Positions 19,245 through 30,510 of a stretch of 64,000 nucleotides of DNA are shown here, piece after piece; positions within the stretch are counted from its first letter, which is position 1, and each line of letters starts with the position of its first letter. The notes below the pieces were generated by a model, which saw only the letters and a list, made by a program, of their open reading frames with translations, had not been told where the DNA came from and did no database searches. Made by a program: the position numbers and the translations under genes. The DNA comes from Vitrella brassicaformis (Eukaryota; Sar; Vitrellaceae): the NCBI GenBank assembly GCA_001179505.1, contig CDMY01000964.1:97738-161737 (forward strand). Direction: 5' to 3'.

Positions 19245-20777
19245 ATTGACACGACTCTGTGTGTGGTGTTGGGTTTGTCGACTCTTGCTGCAGCGGGCAT
19301 CGGCAACACGGTGAGTGACATCCTGGGTGTGTGGATCGGGGGTTTCATCGAGGACATGGGCAAGCGGATCGGCATCCCCCAACACAACCTCAACACCAGC
19401 CAAATGAAGCGAACCATCACCACTATCTGGTGTGTAGCCGAACCAACCGCCACACCAATGGTGGCAGAATTGACACCGATGTCCCCTGTCTGTCGTTGTC
19501 TGTCACCAGGTCGAATGGCGGCAGTGCGGTCGGGGTAACCATCGGCTGTCTCGTGGGCATGTTCCCCCTTCTCATTATGGACACCGAGACCGCCGAGCGA
19601 CGGCGGGTGGAGGACCAGACCCACCAGCTCTTCGACATTGTCGAGGAGGAGCTGCGCGGCGTCCTAGAGGTGGAGCAGGCCACTCTATATCTCATCTCTA
19701 CCGCCCTCGAGGAGCTGCAGACCAAGTACCAGCCCCGGCTTCACCAGCCTGACCACGTGTCGGCGGCGGACACCATGGCGAGCAGCACTGGGGGCAATGG
19801 TGAGGAGGGGAGGTCGGTGTTGGCGGCTTTGTTCCCGTCGGTGTGTGGCGGGAATGGGCAGAAGGACGACGACCTCATCAGGATACAGCTGTCGGATGTC
19901 GACAGAAAGGAGGGCCTGGGGGTCGTCATCGAAAAGAAAAAGGTGAGTGAGCGACGCCACACACACACTCACGCACAGAGGGAGACAGACACACCTCAGC
20001 CCCGCTGTGTGTGTGCGTGTGTGTCAGTTGATCAACATCGACGGCAAGAAGGCCGCCCAGTGGAAGTCCTATCCCCGCATCATGCGCAAGCAGGACATGC
20101 CCCCACCCTCCCCGCCCCCGACAGCTCCCACACCCATCCGCAGCGCCGCCGCGCCCCTCCCCGACTCGATCGTCGAAGCCCCCAAGGAGGACAAGAAGAA
20201 AACCAAGGTGGCTGGCGAAAAGGTGGGTGAGCGCGGCGGCAAGGAGGAGGGCTCGCGGGTGCTCGCGGCGCCGAAGCAAGTCATGGCAGCACCAATCATC
20301 AGCACGACGGTCCGTGAGACAGAGAGATGGGAGATAGAGAGATGGATGGATGGATGGATGGGCTCTGGTGTCCGTGTGTCCGTGTGTGTGTGTTAAAGGG
20401 TGAGGTGATAGGTGTGATAGAGGCCATCAACAGCACACGGGGCGCCCGCTTCCGCGCGACCGACGAGGAGATCCTGCGGTCGGTGTGCACTCAGCTGGCG
20501 GTGCCGCTGGAGGGCCAGGAGGTCCAGCACACACTCCAGCACCCCAACGCAGTGCGCAAGGCACTCTGGTCAGCAAGCACCTCATTGACACAGACGTTTC
20601 TCTGTCTCCTTGCGCCATGTCTCTGTCTGTCTGTCTGTCTGCAGGTTGTGTCGAGGGCAGGTGTTGTGTGGGACTCAGGGTGGTGGTGTGTCGGCCCGTG
20701 CCAGGTTCCTGGCTGACCTGCCCCCTCCCAAGCAGGAGGGAAGGGTGGTCGTCTGGCTGCGGTCGCTCGCCACATGA
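18573..20777 (+). CDS. TMEM65-GAF fusion protein, copy A
   Basis: Seven exons join in frame to 549 residues: 18573-18859, 18966-19125, 19245-19429, 19510-19942, 20028-20309, 20399-20568 and 20645-20777. The N-terminus (MLSAFKAALRLPTRRLS, Arg-rich) looks like a mitochondrial presequence. Residues about 118-236 match TMEM65: GFGFCDNFIMIIAGD, LGLSTLAAAGIGNTVSDILG and SAVGVTIGCLVGMFPLLIMD, giving three membrane spans. Residues about 243-503 form a GAF-like sensor domain: EQATLYLIS, IRIQLSD, an INIDGKKAAQW strand, a Lys/Pro-rich insert, then GEVIGVIEAINSTRGARFRA and DEEILRSVCTQLAVPLE. TMEM65 is an inner mitochondrial membrane protein tied to Na+/Ca2+ handling in animals. GAF domains bind small ligands such as cyclic nucleotides. 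Joining the two suggests a ligand-controlled membrane protein (inference). A paralogue lies at 37411-40307. Confidence 0.85.
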
Positions 20778-23700
20778 CACCACATGACACATCACATAGC
20801 GTGGTCGAACGGGTTTGTGTGATGGCCTGTCGAAAGAGGGAGAGCTGTGTTGGTGAGCTGGCTGTGGGTGTGGTGTTTCTTCCATCCGTTGTACTTCCTT
20901 GTGGGTGCTGGTGCTACTTGCTCATGCTGAGAGCTTCGTCGCCGTGGCTCAGCGTGCCCACCCATATCGATCCTCTTGCCGGTGGGTCGGGGGGAGTTCT
21001 CTGTGCTGCGGAGACGGCGCTTGATCATGAGCCAGTGGTGAAGCACGTGTGAGTCAGATCATGAGACGAGGAGTGCCTGTGGTTGGATTGGCCCTTGGGG
21101 CGTGCGGCACGTCAACGGCATCGACTCACGGGCGTGTCACCGCCCCCACCTGTCGATGCGGTGCATGTGTCATATGCCCTGAGGGTGTATCCAACACAGA
21201 GTAGGTGACGGGCGTACTCCACCACTGACCATGGTGCTTGTGATGTGAGCGTTGCGGTGATGCGATAGAGGGGTTGAAAGCCCAAGAAACAGGCAGGCAG
21301 GCATCACATGACACGAGTCCGTCCATCCATCCATCCATCAACCAGCCCACCACATCACGCCATACATACACACCGTTGACACACCACATGAGTCGATCGT
21401 TCAATTGAAAGCAATGCAGCAATCAGAGAGAGAGAGAGAGAGTGCTCGAGTGAGTAGTTAGTATAAGATAAGCAAAGGCAGCCGCCTCATGTATCAGCCA
21501 TCCGCCATCACACCAGCCGCAGCACAACGCACCAACGCACCAAGGCACCAACCAGTCCACCGCACCCGAAATGACTAACCAAACCGATCAGCCCCCAGGA
21601 AGAGAGTAAGTATCCACATGTGATGTGACAGACAGACATAAGGCACACTCACGCGCACCTTGTGAGCAGACAGGCAGGCAGAAACGAGGAAGCAACCAAA
21701 GCACCCCAGCCCGGCCGCACACAAACACCAGACAGACCGGCAGAGTGGACCAAAAATGTTGGTAGGTATGTGATGTCTTGCTGTACTTAGCCGCCAAGGC
21801 AGACAGGCCAACGCAAGTAAGTGGTCTTCGCTCGTAAACCAGGCAGGCAGGCAGACAAAGAGGGAGGGAGGGAGGAAAGGGCTCACGCTATGGTACAGTG
21901 GCGTTGACAACAACAGCGCACACACAGACAGTCAGACGACAGGTGCATGGGAAAAGCATCGCACCACACCGCTCCTCTCTCTCAACTCATCTTTCTGAGG
22001 TCCCTCGGTCGTCCCTCGAGGCGCTTCCTTCGCTTGACCCACGCCACGTCAGCCTTCCTGCCTGTTCGAAAGACACGAAGGCAACAATGACATGGCTGAA
22101 ACAGAGGAAGGGCCTCGATGGACAGACAGATGACAGATCAAGGCCTCTCTCTCTTCTGTTGACGTATGGTGTGTCTTCTGCTTCAAGCAAACGACAAGGA
22201 CTGCGACTGCCCGTCTGTGCTCTTCTGGCGCACAGAGGAGCGGTCGCGCAGCCCCAGCCAGCTGGAAGAAGCAGAGACACACTCCCACGCATCAGGCACC
22301 GCTCACGAGAAGAGAAGACCGATCCCCAACACCCCCATCACACAAGACAACCCAACCGCATGGGCGACACCACCCCACACCATCTCACGGCCCCCTGACG
22401 ACAAAGCAACGACATTCGAGTGTCATAAGCCCTTCCTTTATCCGCCTATCCCTCCCTCCCTCCCTCCGGAGCAACATGGTGTCTCTCCAAATTTCAAAAG
22501 CCCTTTCCAATCCCACCTCCCCATCCTCTGACTCATTCATCCAATGTCGCTATACACACCGTCACAGGCACGCAGACAGACAGGCATGCAGGCAGGGAGT
22601 GACTCACTGACTCACTGAGTGACGTACGACTAAGGCTTTGCATCGCTCGCTCGCTGGCCAACCCGGCTGGCAGGGTGGGTGGCTGGCTGGCACGTGTGTG
22701 TGTGTGTGCGTGTGCGTCCCCTCTCTCTGTACAACCGAGGGGCAAGCGACACACACGCACAGCGCAGCACAGCACAGCGAGCTAATTCACGACAGATACA
22801 GGGGTGGGGGCACATGCGCTCTCTCGGTGTGGCACACACACACAGACAGACACACAGACAGACAGACAGACAGACAGACCGACCGACAGAGTATCAAACA
22901 CTTCTGGATAGGCGCCGCAAGAGGGCTGGCTGAAGGCATGCCAGCGCCCCCTTCGCCACTCCAGACAGGCAGACAGAGCAACGGACGAATAGACAAAGCG
23001 ACACCGACTTTCACCCAGACGTCAGAGGAAGAGAAAGTAGGCAGTAGCAGACGTAGAGAGTGGATAGACACGCACCCAAGACGTACTCACAGACCGACGA
23101 ACTCAGTGAGACACACCGACAGGCAGACAGACAGAGACAGACAGACGGGGGACAGACACCTCTCCTCTGCCCTCCCCCCTCCTCTCCCCTCTCACTCTTC
23201 CTCTCTGATTCAAATCAAAAATGGCCGCGCCATCCAGCCACTTTCTCTGCTTTTGTGAGTCTAAGAGACCGTTGATGGAGAACGAGAAGGAAGGATTGTA
23301 AGAAATGAACAGTGACACTGACGCCCAACAGAGATAGAGAGAGGAGAGGGGACAAGAGGGAAAGAGAAACCAACCAACCAACCGACCGACCGCCTGCACA
23401 TCCATCCACCCCATGTCTGTGTATGCATGCATGCGTTGTTGGTGGCATGCAAAACGACGCACGCGCGATGCACCCACCCCACCCCCTCATGGCTGGCTGC
23501 AGCACACCACCTTCAAAACACCATCCATCCATCCATCCATTGGTATGGTTGGCATCCATCATCAGAAACACCACACCACAGCCAGGTCAGTCAGTCAGAG
23601 CACAAACGCATCCCCGCCCCTCTTGTAAATCCACGTGTGAGTAGCTAGCTGCTTTAAACCTCCCGTGAGAATGGACCAACCTCCCGCCCGAATGATGACC

Positions 23701-26579
23701 GACCGCACCGCACAAAGACTTTGTTGTTGCTGGCTCGCACTAACAAATGGCTCCTCTCCTCCTCTCGCTCGGCACACACGCACGCAAGCACTATAATGGG
23801 AAGCGGGCGAAATGAGTGTTGTATGTACGGGCAAGGCACACACTCACCCTCACTCACACGACAGCTAGCACACAGAGAGATAGATACACACACATGCACG
23901 GTGTGGAATCAATCGACCACCATACCATCACAACAACCACTCGCTCTCCTCACCCCTCTCGCTCCTCGTCTGCTCGCTCATGCGGTCCGGTATGTGTGTG
24001 TGTGTGTGTGTGCTCTTAGCCGCGCGCGAAATGACGCAGCAGGAGAAAACTGATCCCACATGCGCTCGCTCGTGACGAGAGAGTGCATCGGGCGGAGAAA
24101 AAGAGCGGTTGGTTGTTGCTTCCACACGAGAAGGCCTGACTGGCCGACCGACCGACCGACCCGCACAGGAGAGAGGCGGGGGAAGGAGAGAGAAAAGAGG
24201 GGAGGGGAGGGGAGACAGACAGACAGACAGGCAGTCAGACGGGGGCAGGGCAGGGCTGAGCTGCTATTGGGCTATGTACAAGAGGGAGGGGTGTTGCTGT
24301 CTGGCATGCTTGAACGGCATGCTGGCTACCAGCAAGAGCGGGGCGGGGCGAAACTACCGATTTCGCGCTCTCCCTCCCAGCCCGCCTGTCTGCCTGCCTG
24401 GCTGTATCTACGCCTCCCAATTTAGCATTGCGCTTTCCTTCGCACCCACAGCTGGTGGACTCTCTGTCCCTATCCCTCTCTGCTGACCTCTCCCGCTCTC
24501 CCTCTCTCCTGTGTGTGCCGGCAAGACGGCCTCTCTCGCTCGCTGGCTCGGTTTGCACAGACAGTCGTCGACAGGTACATACATACCGACCAGCTATATA
24601 AACGATGCTCTTCTCGGCCTCTCTGCGTGTTAGAGAGGATGGAAGACGTGAAGACGGCTGACTGACGCAGCGCGTCATGTCATTCTTCGTTCGTTTGTTG
24701 TCCACCCACACACCCCACACACACAGCCACAAGACAATACACAAGAGAGACACTCATACAGAGACATAGAGAGAGGCAGTCAGTCATTTAAGATCGGTGT
24801 CAGGTATTGGCGGGCGTGCCGGCGCGTGTGGGTGTGCGTGCGGGCAATGTGCTGTGCTGTCTCCTCTGTTTTCGCTTTGCCGGTCGTGGCCTGACTGCAA
24901 CCACACACGGTCACGCTCACGCTAACGCACATTGACCCCACGCGCGGAAGACAAAAAGATGGATGGAGGTCGGTTTGGCAGCACACATGCATGACACACA
25001 TGACACACATAGGGGGCGCGGCGCGGTGCACACACACGCTGATATGACTGACTGACGGTGAGTAGCTCGCCTTCGTGTCGCCTGTCTGCAGGTAATAGGT
25101 ACACAATGAACGATAGAGACATACAGACTCTTGGCCATGGTGGTGCCATGGGGTGGATCGATGGCCTCTGTTCTGCCAGACAGAAAAAGATATAAACCAG
25201 CAGTGCGGCAGTCAGGCAGTCAGTCAGTCAGTCTTTTCCATACGTCTGTGTCTCTTGTCCAACATTGAGAGGGGCATACAGCTACGCAGGCAGGCAGGTA
25301 GGTAGGCAGTGTGTATGGTGTGTCTGGGGGAGAGAGGAGGGGTGGGGNNNNNNNNNNNNNNNNNNNNNNNNNNNNNNNNNNNNNNNNNNNNNNNNNNNNN
25401 NNNNNNNNNNNNNNNNNNNNNNNNNNNNNNNNNNNNNNNNNNNNNNNNNNNNNNNNNNNNNNNNNNNNNNNNNNNNNNNNNNNNNNNNNNNNNNNNNNNN
25501 NNNNNNNNNNNNNNNNNNNNNNNNNNNNNNNNNNNNNNNNNNNNNNNNNNNNNNNNNNNNNNNNNNNNNNNNNNNNNNNNNNNNNNNNNNNNNNNNNNNN
25601 NNNNNNNNNNNNNNNNNNNNNNNNNNNNNNNNNNNNNNNNNNNNNNNGGAGGGGGAGGGGGAGGGGAGGGGGAGGGGGGTCCGGCCACTCAGTCACTTTT
25701 GCCACTCACTCATTCCGCCACACACACCAGCCATCACACATGGTCAGTCAGGTCACTGTCTGCCACTCACTCGCACACACACAGGGATGGATGGATAGAT
25801 GAATACATGGATGGATGGAAGACTGATGAATTCTGTCTGTGTTGTGTGTGGTGCGGGTCAGTGCGGCCCGCAGCCTGTCAGTGAATCAACCCACCTCCAC
25901 CCACCCACCCAAGCACCCAGCCAGCCACCGCACCAAATGCAGCCAAGATCCATCAGCCAGTCAGTCAGCACCGCACCGCTAAGCCTCCCAGCCGACGGCC
26001 AAACAGGCCGCCCGTCGGCAGGGCGAATTCCCCTCACCTCACCCATCCCATCAGCCAAACAGCCGGACAGACAGACAGACATATCACCACACGCACGCAC
26101 AACGACAAATACACTCACACCACTCGCACGCTCACGCTCACGCGCTCACACACTCCATTCACACACACACACACAAGCAATGCATTCCCAGTCAGTCAAT
26201 CCGTCCGTCAGACAGTGAGCCAGTCAGCCATGCCTGACGCTATCGTCATATTAGATTGGAATAGAGTAGTTAGTACTGCTGGTCGATCGGTCGACTCACA
26301 GCCGGACTCAAACCAACCAACCAGTCACACCCCACCCCAGCACACCCGAGCACACCCAAGCACCCAGCCAGCCACTCACACACCGGTCCATCCCACCCAT
26401 CCGATGCATCTCAGTCTGATACTGACCTGCATCGATCGCATCGCGGGCGGCACCAAACACCCCCACACACACGAAGACACAATGAGCGAATGCCTGAGAA
26501 GGAAGGCTGGCTGACACGTCATCCATCCCTTCGAGCTTACCGTGCCTGAGTGGGTAGATCCGATCCGTCCATCCATCCA
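20778..26579. other. Long repeat-rich intergenic region with assembly gap
   Basis: About 5.8 kb contains no convincing exon. It holds CTGT/CAGA, GACT, CATC and GGGA arrays, for example GACA near 22855-22880, GGGA near 21860-21873, CCGA near 24139-24160 and GACA near 24214-24230, and a gap of 300 N. Open frames in it are unstable across strands and dominated by repeat-encoded residues. Confidence 0.5.
25348..25647. other. Assembly gap (300 N)
   Basis: A run of exactly 300 N, a usual scaffold placeholder, so its true size is unknown. It is flanked on the right by a G-rich GGGGGA array (25648-25678), which probably broke the assembly. Confidence 0.99.
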
Positions 26580-27187
26580 TCAGTCGTATGCCGGTGCGGG
26601 TGCGCTCCGGTGTTGGGTGGGCCTGGGCGTCCAGCTGGCGGCCAGGGCGTTCCTCAGGCGCTCGAAGGCAGTGGTCGTCCGCGCGTGATGCAATGGCAGG
26701 GGGGAGGGGGCGGGGCTTGCGGGGCGGGCAGACGACACGGCAGCGGGGGCAGACGGCCGCGGCCTCTTGTCCAACACACGGTCCAGGCCCCGCTGCTTCC
26801 GCTGCTGCTTCCGGATCGCCTGATTGCAGACAGAAGAGAAGCCCACACACATACACACACGTGACACATCTGGTTTGTGTTGTGGTGTGGTGTGACCGGC
26901 TTGGTTCACATACCGATGAGATGAAGTGGGTGAACAGGATGCCTGCAGGGACGGCGAACCAGGCCGCCTGACACACCTTGCACTTGATCTCCTCGGGCGA
27001 ACCCAACGGCTGAGCCAACTTCTTGCTCTGACATGACAATACATCACATCAGCGACAGAACGCCACACGCACCCGCGGGCACACGCGGACACAGAGCAGA
27101 TGCGTGGACCGCTCTCTGATCGCCTCCACACGCCCTCCCTTCGTGTCTCACCAGGTATCGCTCCAACTTGAACCCGTGAATCGCCAT
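26580..27187 (-). CDS. Small single-span membrane protein, unrecognised
   Basis: Three exons join in frame to 129 residues: 27187-27152 (MAIHGFKLERYL), 27027-26914 (SKKLAQPLGSPEEIKCKVCQ, then the hydrophobic AAWFAVPAGILFTHFISS) and 26819-26580 (AIRKQQRKQRGLDRVLDKRP and a Pro/Ala-rich tail). It has one predicted membrane span at about residues 31-50, a CxxC pair just before it and a strongly basic segment after it. Donors GTGAGA and GTATGT and acceptors CAG support the model. The TGA in frame shortly before ATG 27187 supports that start. I do not recognise the family. The form (short, one span, basic flank) suits a small organelle-membrane subunit, but no function can be given. Confidence 0.65.
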
Positions 27188-28267
27188 CAGTGCGTCCTCT
27201 CAACCACACAACACCTGACACACCACCCACAGCACCGGACAAAGGAACGGTCATTGCCCGGCCTCGGACCTCCCCCCGCCCCTCCCCCTGCCTCCCTCCC
27301 GTCCCTCCCTGGCCGCCCTGTGACCTCCGTGCATTCCTTTGCGTCCATTTCCCCTCCCGGCGTGTGTGGCGCGCTTACCACGTCAGCTTGGCTACGTAGC
27401 GGTTAGGCGTGAACAAAACCTTACTCTGCGAGCTTCCCTCGATGTGTGTACTCCTCCTCGACTTTTCCTTTTCCTTCTCCTTGGGTGCGAGCTTAAAAGA
27501 GACGTAGAATCGTAGCTCGCAAATTCTCTTGAGACCACTTTTTCGGACCGTAGGGCCTGTGACGGTGCAGCACTTCATTCGGGTAAGCTCAGATCTGACA
27601 AATGCCGAAACACCCCCACTGTTGGTGGTGATCTCGCCCTTCTCTCTGTGCGTGCGGTCCGTGTGGCTGGTCGGTCTGGTGCAGGCTGCCTTCCTTCTCG
27701 GTTACATTCGAGTGCTGATCATCTGAGCGCGGGGCTTGCTTCGCGCTCATCGTTTTTTGACGGCCGGGTGACTGCTGTGAGATCAGCAGCAGGAGGCGCC
27801 GCCCATGTGCTGGTGGGACAGCTACGAGCGTAGCCGCTTCTCGGGGCTGGTGGACCCCAGACGAGACCCCAGACGACAGGGGGTCTAGCCGCCCCGCCCT
27901 ACACTCTCTCACTCTCTTACTTCCCTAGCTACTCTCCTGAGGACTCGCTGACTGACTGGCTGACTGACTGACTGACTGACTCGGCGTCTGTGAGTGAAGA
28001 CAGTGACGTGTTGGTGTTTGTCTGTGTACGGCTATTTGTTCCAAACAAACTGGCTGGCTGGCTGGCTGAGAGGGGCGTGCCTGTGTTGTGAAGACAGTGG
28101 CGTGATTGATGGGTGTGATGGGGGTGCTCATCTGTTCGTTTTAAGAGCTCACTCTCTCTCTCTCTCTGTCTCTCTGTCTGTGTGTGCCACACACTCTCAG
28201 CCGCACTCACACTCTCACTCTCGTCACATTTTGCCTCACACACGCGCTGACCATCATCACACACATC
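27188..28267. other. Divergent intergenic region
   Basis: It separates the small membrane gene (minus) from IDO (plus). A minus-strand open frame at 27375-27578 ends in a GTAAGC donor and could be a 5' exon of an unseen transcript, but it does not join in phase to the gene below. GACT repeats lie at 27948-27980 and a TCTC run near 28150-28180. No other gene is seen. Confidence 0.45.
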
Positions 28268-30023
28268 ATGGCCACTTTCCTCCCTCTCTCTCTGCGTGAC
28301 TATGGCCTCTCCGCAGAGAGCGGTTTTCTCCCCTCCGAGCCTCCCGTGGGCCGTCTCGCCGACCCCTATTTCGAAAAGTGGGAGGAGCTCGCCACGGACG
28401 TGCCTTCGCGCGTCAAGGACATGGCTCTTTTTCGGGAGCAGATCGAGGGCATGTGTGTGCTGGACAGCTCGCGCATAGGGGCGGGGGATGAGTGTTCGCT
28501 GCGTCGGGCGTATGTGGTGCTGTCTGTGTTGGGCCATGCCTACGTGTGGGGCGGCGGGGATGAGGGCGTCCGGGACGTGCTGCCCAAGAGCATTGCGGTG
28601 CCATGGTAAGTACGTCAGTGAGTAGAGTGAGGGGAGTGAGGGAATGGCGCACACACACACCGTTGTTTTAATGCATTTCTCTCTCTCTCTCTGTGTGTGT
28701 GGTGTGTTAAGGTGTGCGGTGAGCGATCGGCTGGGAGTGCCGCCCGTGGTGACCCACGCGTCCATGGACCTTTGGAACTGGGCACTCATCGACGCCGACG
28801 GACCCATGGACATCGAAAACCTCAAGTAGGCACACACACACACACAGACACAGACAGACGACCGCGCCAAGGACGAAAGGGGACCCGTTGTCTGTCTGTC
28901 TGTCTGTCTGTTGGTCAGGTGCCACACGCACTTCACAGGAAGTCGGTCGGAGGAGTGGTTCCACCTGATCCCCACCGTCATCGAGCACGCCGGCGCGCCC
29001 CTCATCCACCAAACACTCGACCTCGCACACACGCTCAACAAAGCACCCGAGACACCCACACCCACACCCCCGCCGCCCAGCCCCACTGCCACCCATCACC
29101 TCCCGCCCTCCCCCGCCCTCACCGACGAGCTGCTGCAGTACCTGGGCTGCCTGGCGTCGACCCTCCGCAGTGTGACATCGCTCATCGGCCGCATGTACGA
29201 GGGATGCTGCCGCTTCGAGTTCTACTTCAAGCAGCGGCCCTTTCTCGCCGGCTTCGGCTCGAGCGAGGCGCTCCCCGACGGCTTGGTCTACGAGGGGGTG
29301 TCCAACGAGGCGAGGACATACAAGGGTGCGTCTGCGGGGCAGTCGAGCCTCATCCAGATGCTGGACGTCATGCTGGGCGTCAACCATGACGACCCCTTCC
29401 TCAGTGAGATGCGCGACTACATGCCAGCCCGACACGCGCGGTTCCTCGAGGACCTGCAGCCGGTCGGAGAGGCCATGCGCGCACTCATCCGTGCCAGTGA
29501 GCCGCCAGCCCCCCTCCTCCCCTCCCCCTCCCCCTCCCCCTGCCCCTCTCCCTCTCCCTCCCCCCTGGTGGACGCCTTCAACGAGTGCATCGACCTGCTG
29601 GCGGCGTTTCGGTCGGCGCACATGGGCCTGGTCTACACGTACATCATCCAACTCAAGCGGCACCATGCCGCACCACCGACACCGACAGCCGCCCCCACCA
29701 CCACCACCAGTACCCCCAATACCGAGGAGGCGACTCCAGAGTGGGTGGTGCAGGGGGGGCACCAGGAGAGGAGCGAGAGCCTCACCGACGTCGGCACCGG
29801 CGGCACTGACCTGCTGCCTTTCCTCAAGCAGTGCAAGCAGGAAACCGTCGAGGCCCGCATGGAGGGTGCGGACGGGCCGCCTTTGCTGACTGCAGAGGAT
29901 CGGAGTACCAGCAAGGGCAGCGGCATGACACTGCTGATCGTCGAGGAGCAGGACGACGAGCTTGACAGGGGGGATGGGGACGGGGAGGGGGAGGACACGC
30001 CCACATGTGGCGGCAGTGGGTGA
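28268..30023 (+). CDS. IDO: Indoleamine 2,3-dioxygenase
   Basis: Three exons (28268-28605, 28712-28825, 28919-30023) join in frame to 518 residues. IDO is a haem enzyme that opens the indole ring of tryptophan with O2 to give N-formylkynurenine, the first step to kynurenine and NAD. Family features are the N-terminal DYGLSAESGFLPSEPPV; a segment with PPVVTHASMDLWNW; FTGSRSEEWFHLIPTVIE; YEGVS...SAGQSSLIQMLDVMLGV; FLSEMRDYMPARHARFLED; and FRSAHMGLVYTYI, whose His (about H385) is the expected proximal haem ligand. The family is usually about 400-450 residues. The extra length comes from Pro-rich inserts (near residues 195-215 and 350-365) and an acidic, disordered C-terminal tail. No targeting peptide is visible, so it is probably cytosolic. 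Confidence 0.92.
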
Positions 30024-30230
30024 GGGAGGGTCATAACGGGGGAAGGAAGATTGGAGGGAGGGAGGCATGGGCGGCGGGGGTCTCTGTCTTGTCTGTCTCA
30101 TCGCGTCATGCTGCCGTGTCGAGTCGTGTCGTGTCGTGTCGCAGTGCTGGTCTTGGAGTGTCTTGGCTGGCTTCTTTCTCGATAGCTAATATGATCTATA
30201 TAACAAGCATCATGGCAAGCCGTGGTTTAG

Positions 30231-30510
30231 TCTTCATAGCGCTTCGATGAATGAGGGAGGGAGGGAGGGAGGGGAGACGGGGACACGACGGCTTTTGGAC
30301 ATGCACGCACAGTGTCATCACAGCACACCCTCTCGCGTCTCACCTTTCCGATCCTGCTGACTGACTTGTGAGCCCGTTTTGCCAGTCTTCGTAGCGCTTC
30401 AACGAGGGAGGGAGGGAGGGAGGGAGGGAGAATCTTTTTCGCGAGGCGGGATCGCATCGTCCGCCGTCACAACACACCCGCTCGCGTCTCGCTTTCCCGA
30501 TTCTCTGCTG
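30231..30510. repeat. Diverged tandem duplication, period about 155 bp
   Basis: The block 30231-30360 (tcttcatagcgcttc, a GGGA array, then cacaccctctcgcgtctc and ccgatcctgctg) recurs at about 30386-30510 with tcttcgtagcgcttc, a GGGA array, cacacccgctcgcgtctc and ccgattctctgctg. The order is conserved and the spacing is similar. Confidence 0.75.

Noticed and set aside
19311-19317. GTGAGT inside exon 3 of TMEM65-GAF copy A as a splice donor
   Set aside because: Reading through gives NTVSDILG, the conserved TMEM65 segment. Splicing here would delete it.
22090-22400. Possible small gene around 22.1-22.4 kb (MTWLKQRKGLDGQTDD...)
   Set aside because: The sequence has no domain, no supported splice sites and turns into His/Pro/Thr repeat translation.
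27375-27578. Minus-strand frame with a GTAAGC donor as first exon of the 26.6-kb gene
   Set aside because: Its phase does not match any acceptor before MAIHGFK, and a TGA precedes that ATG in frame. It may still be a noncoding 5' exon.
27929-29092. 387-codon minus-strand open frame
   Set aside because: It covers the IDO promoter, exons and introns, encodes repeat-derived Ser/Gln/Thr runs and has no recognisable domain.
28707-30101. 464-codon minus-strand open frame opposite IDO
   Set aside because: It is the complement of a GC-rich coding exon whose third-base bias keeps the opposite frame open. It crosses IDO introns and has no domain, whereas IDO matches its family along the whole length.
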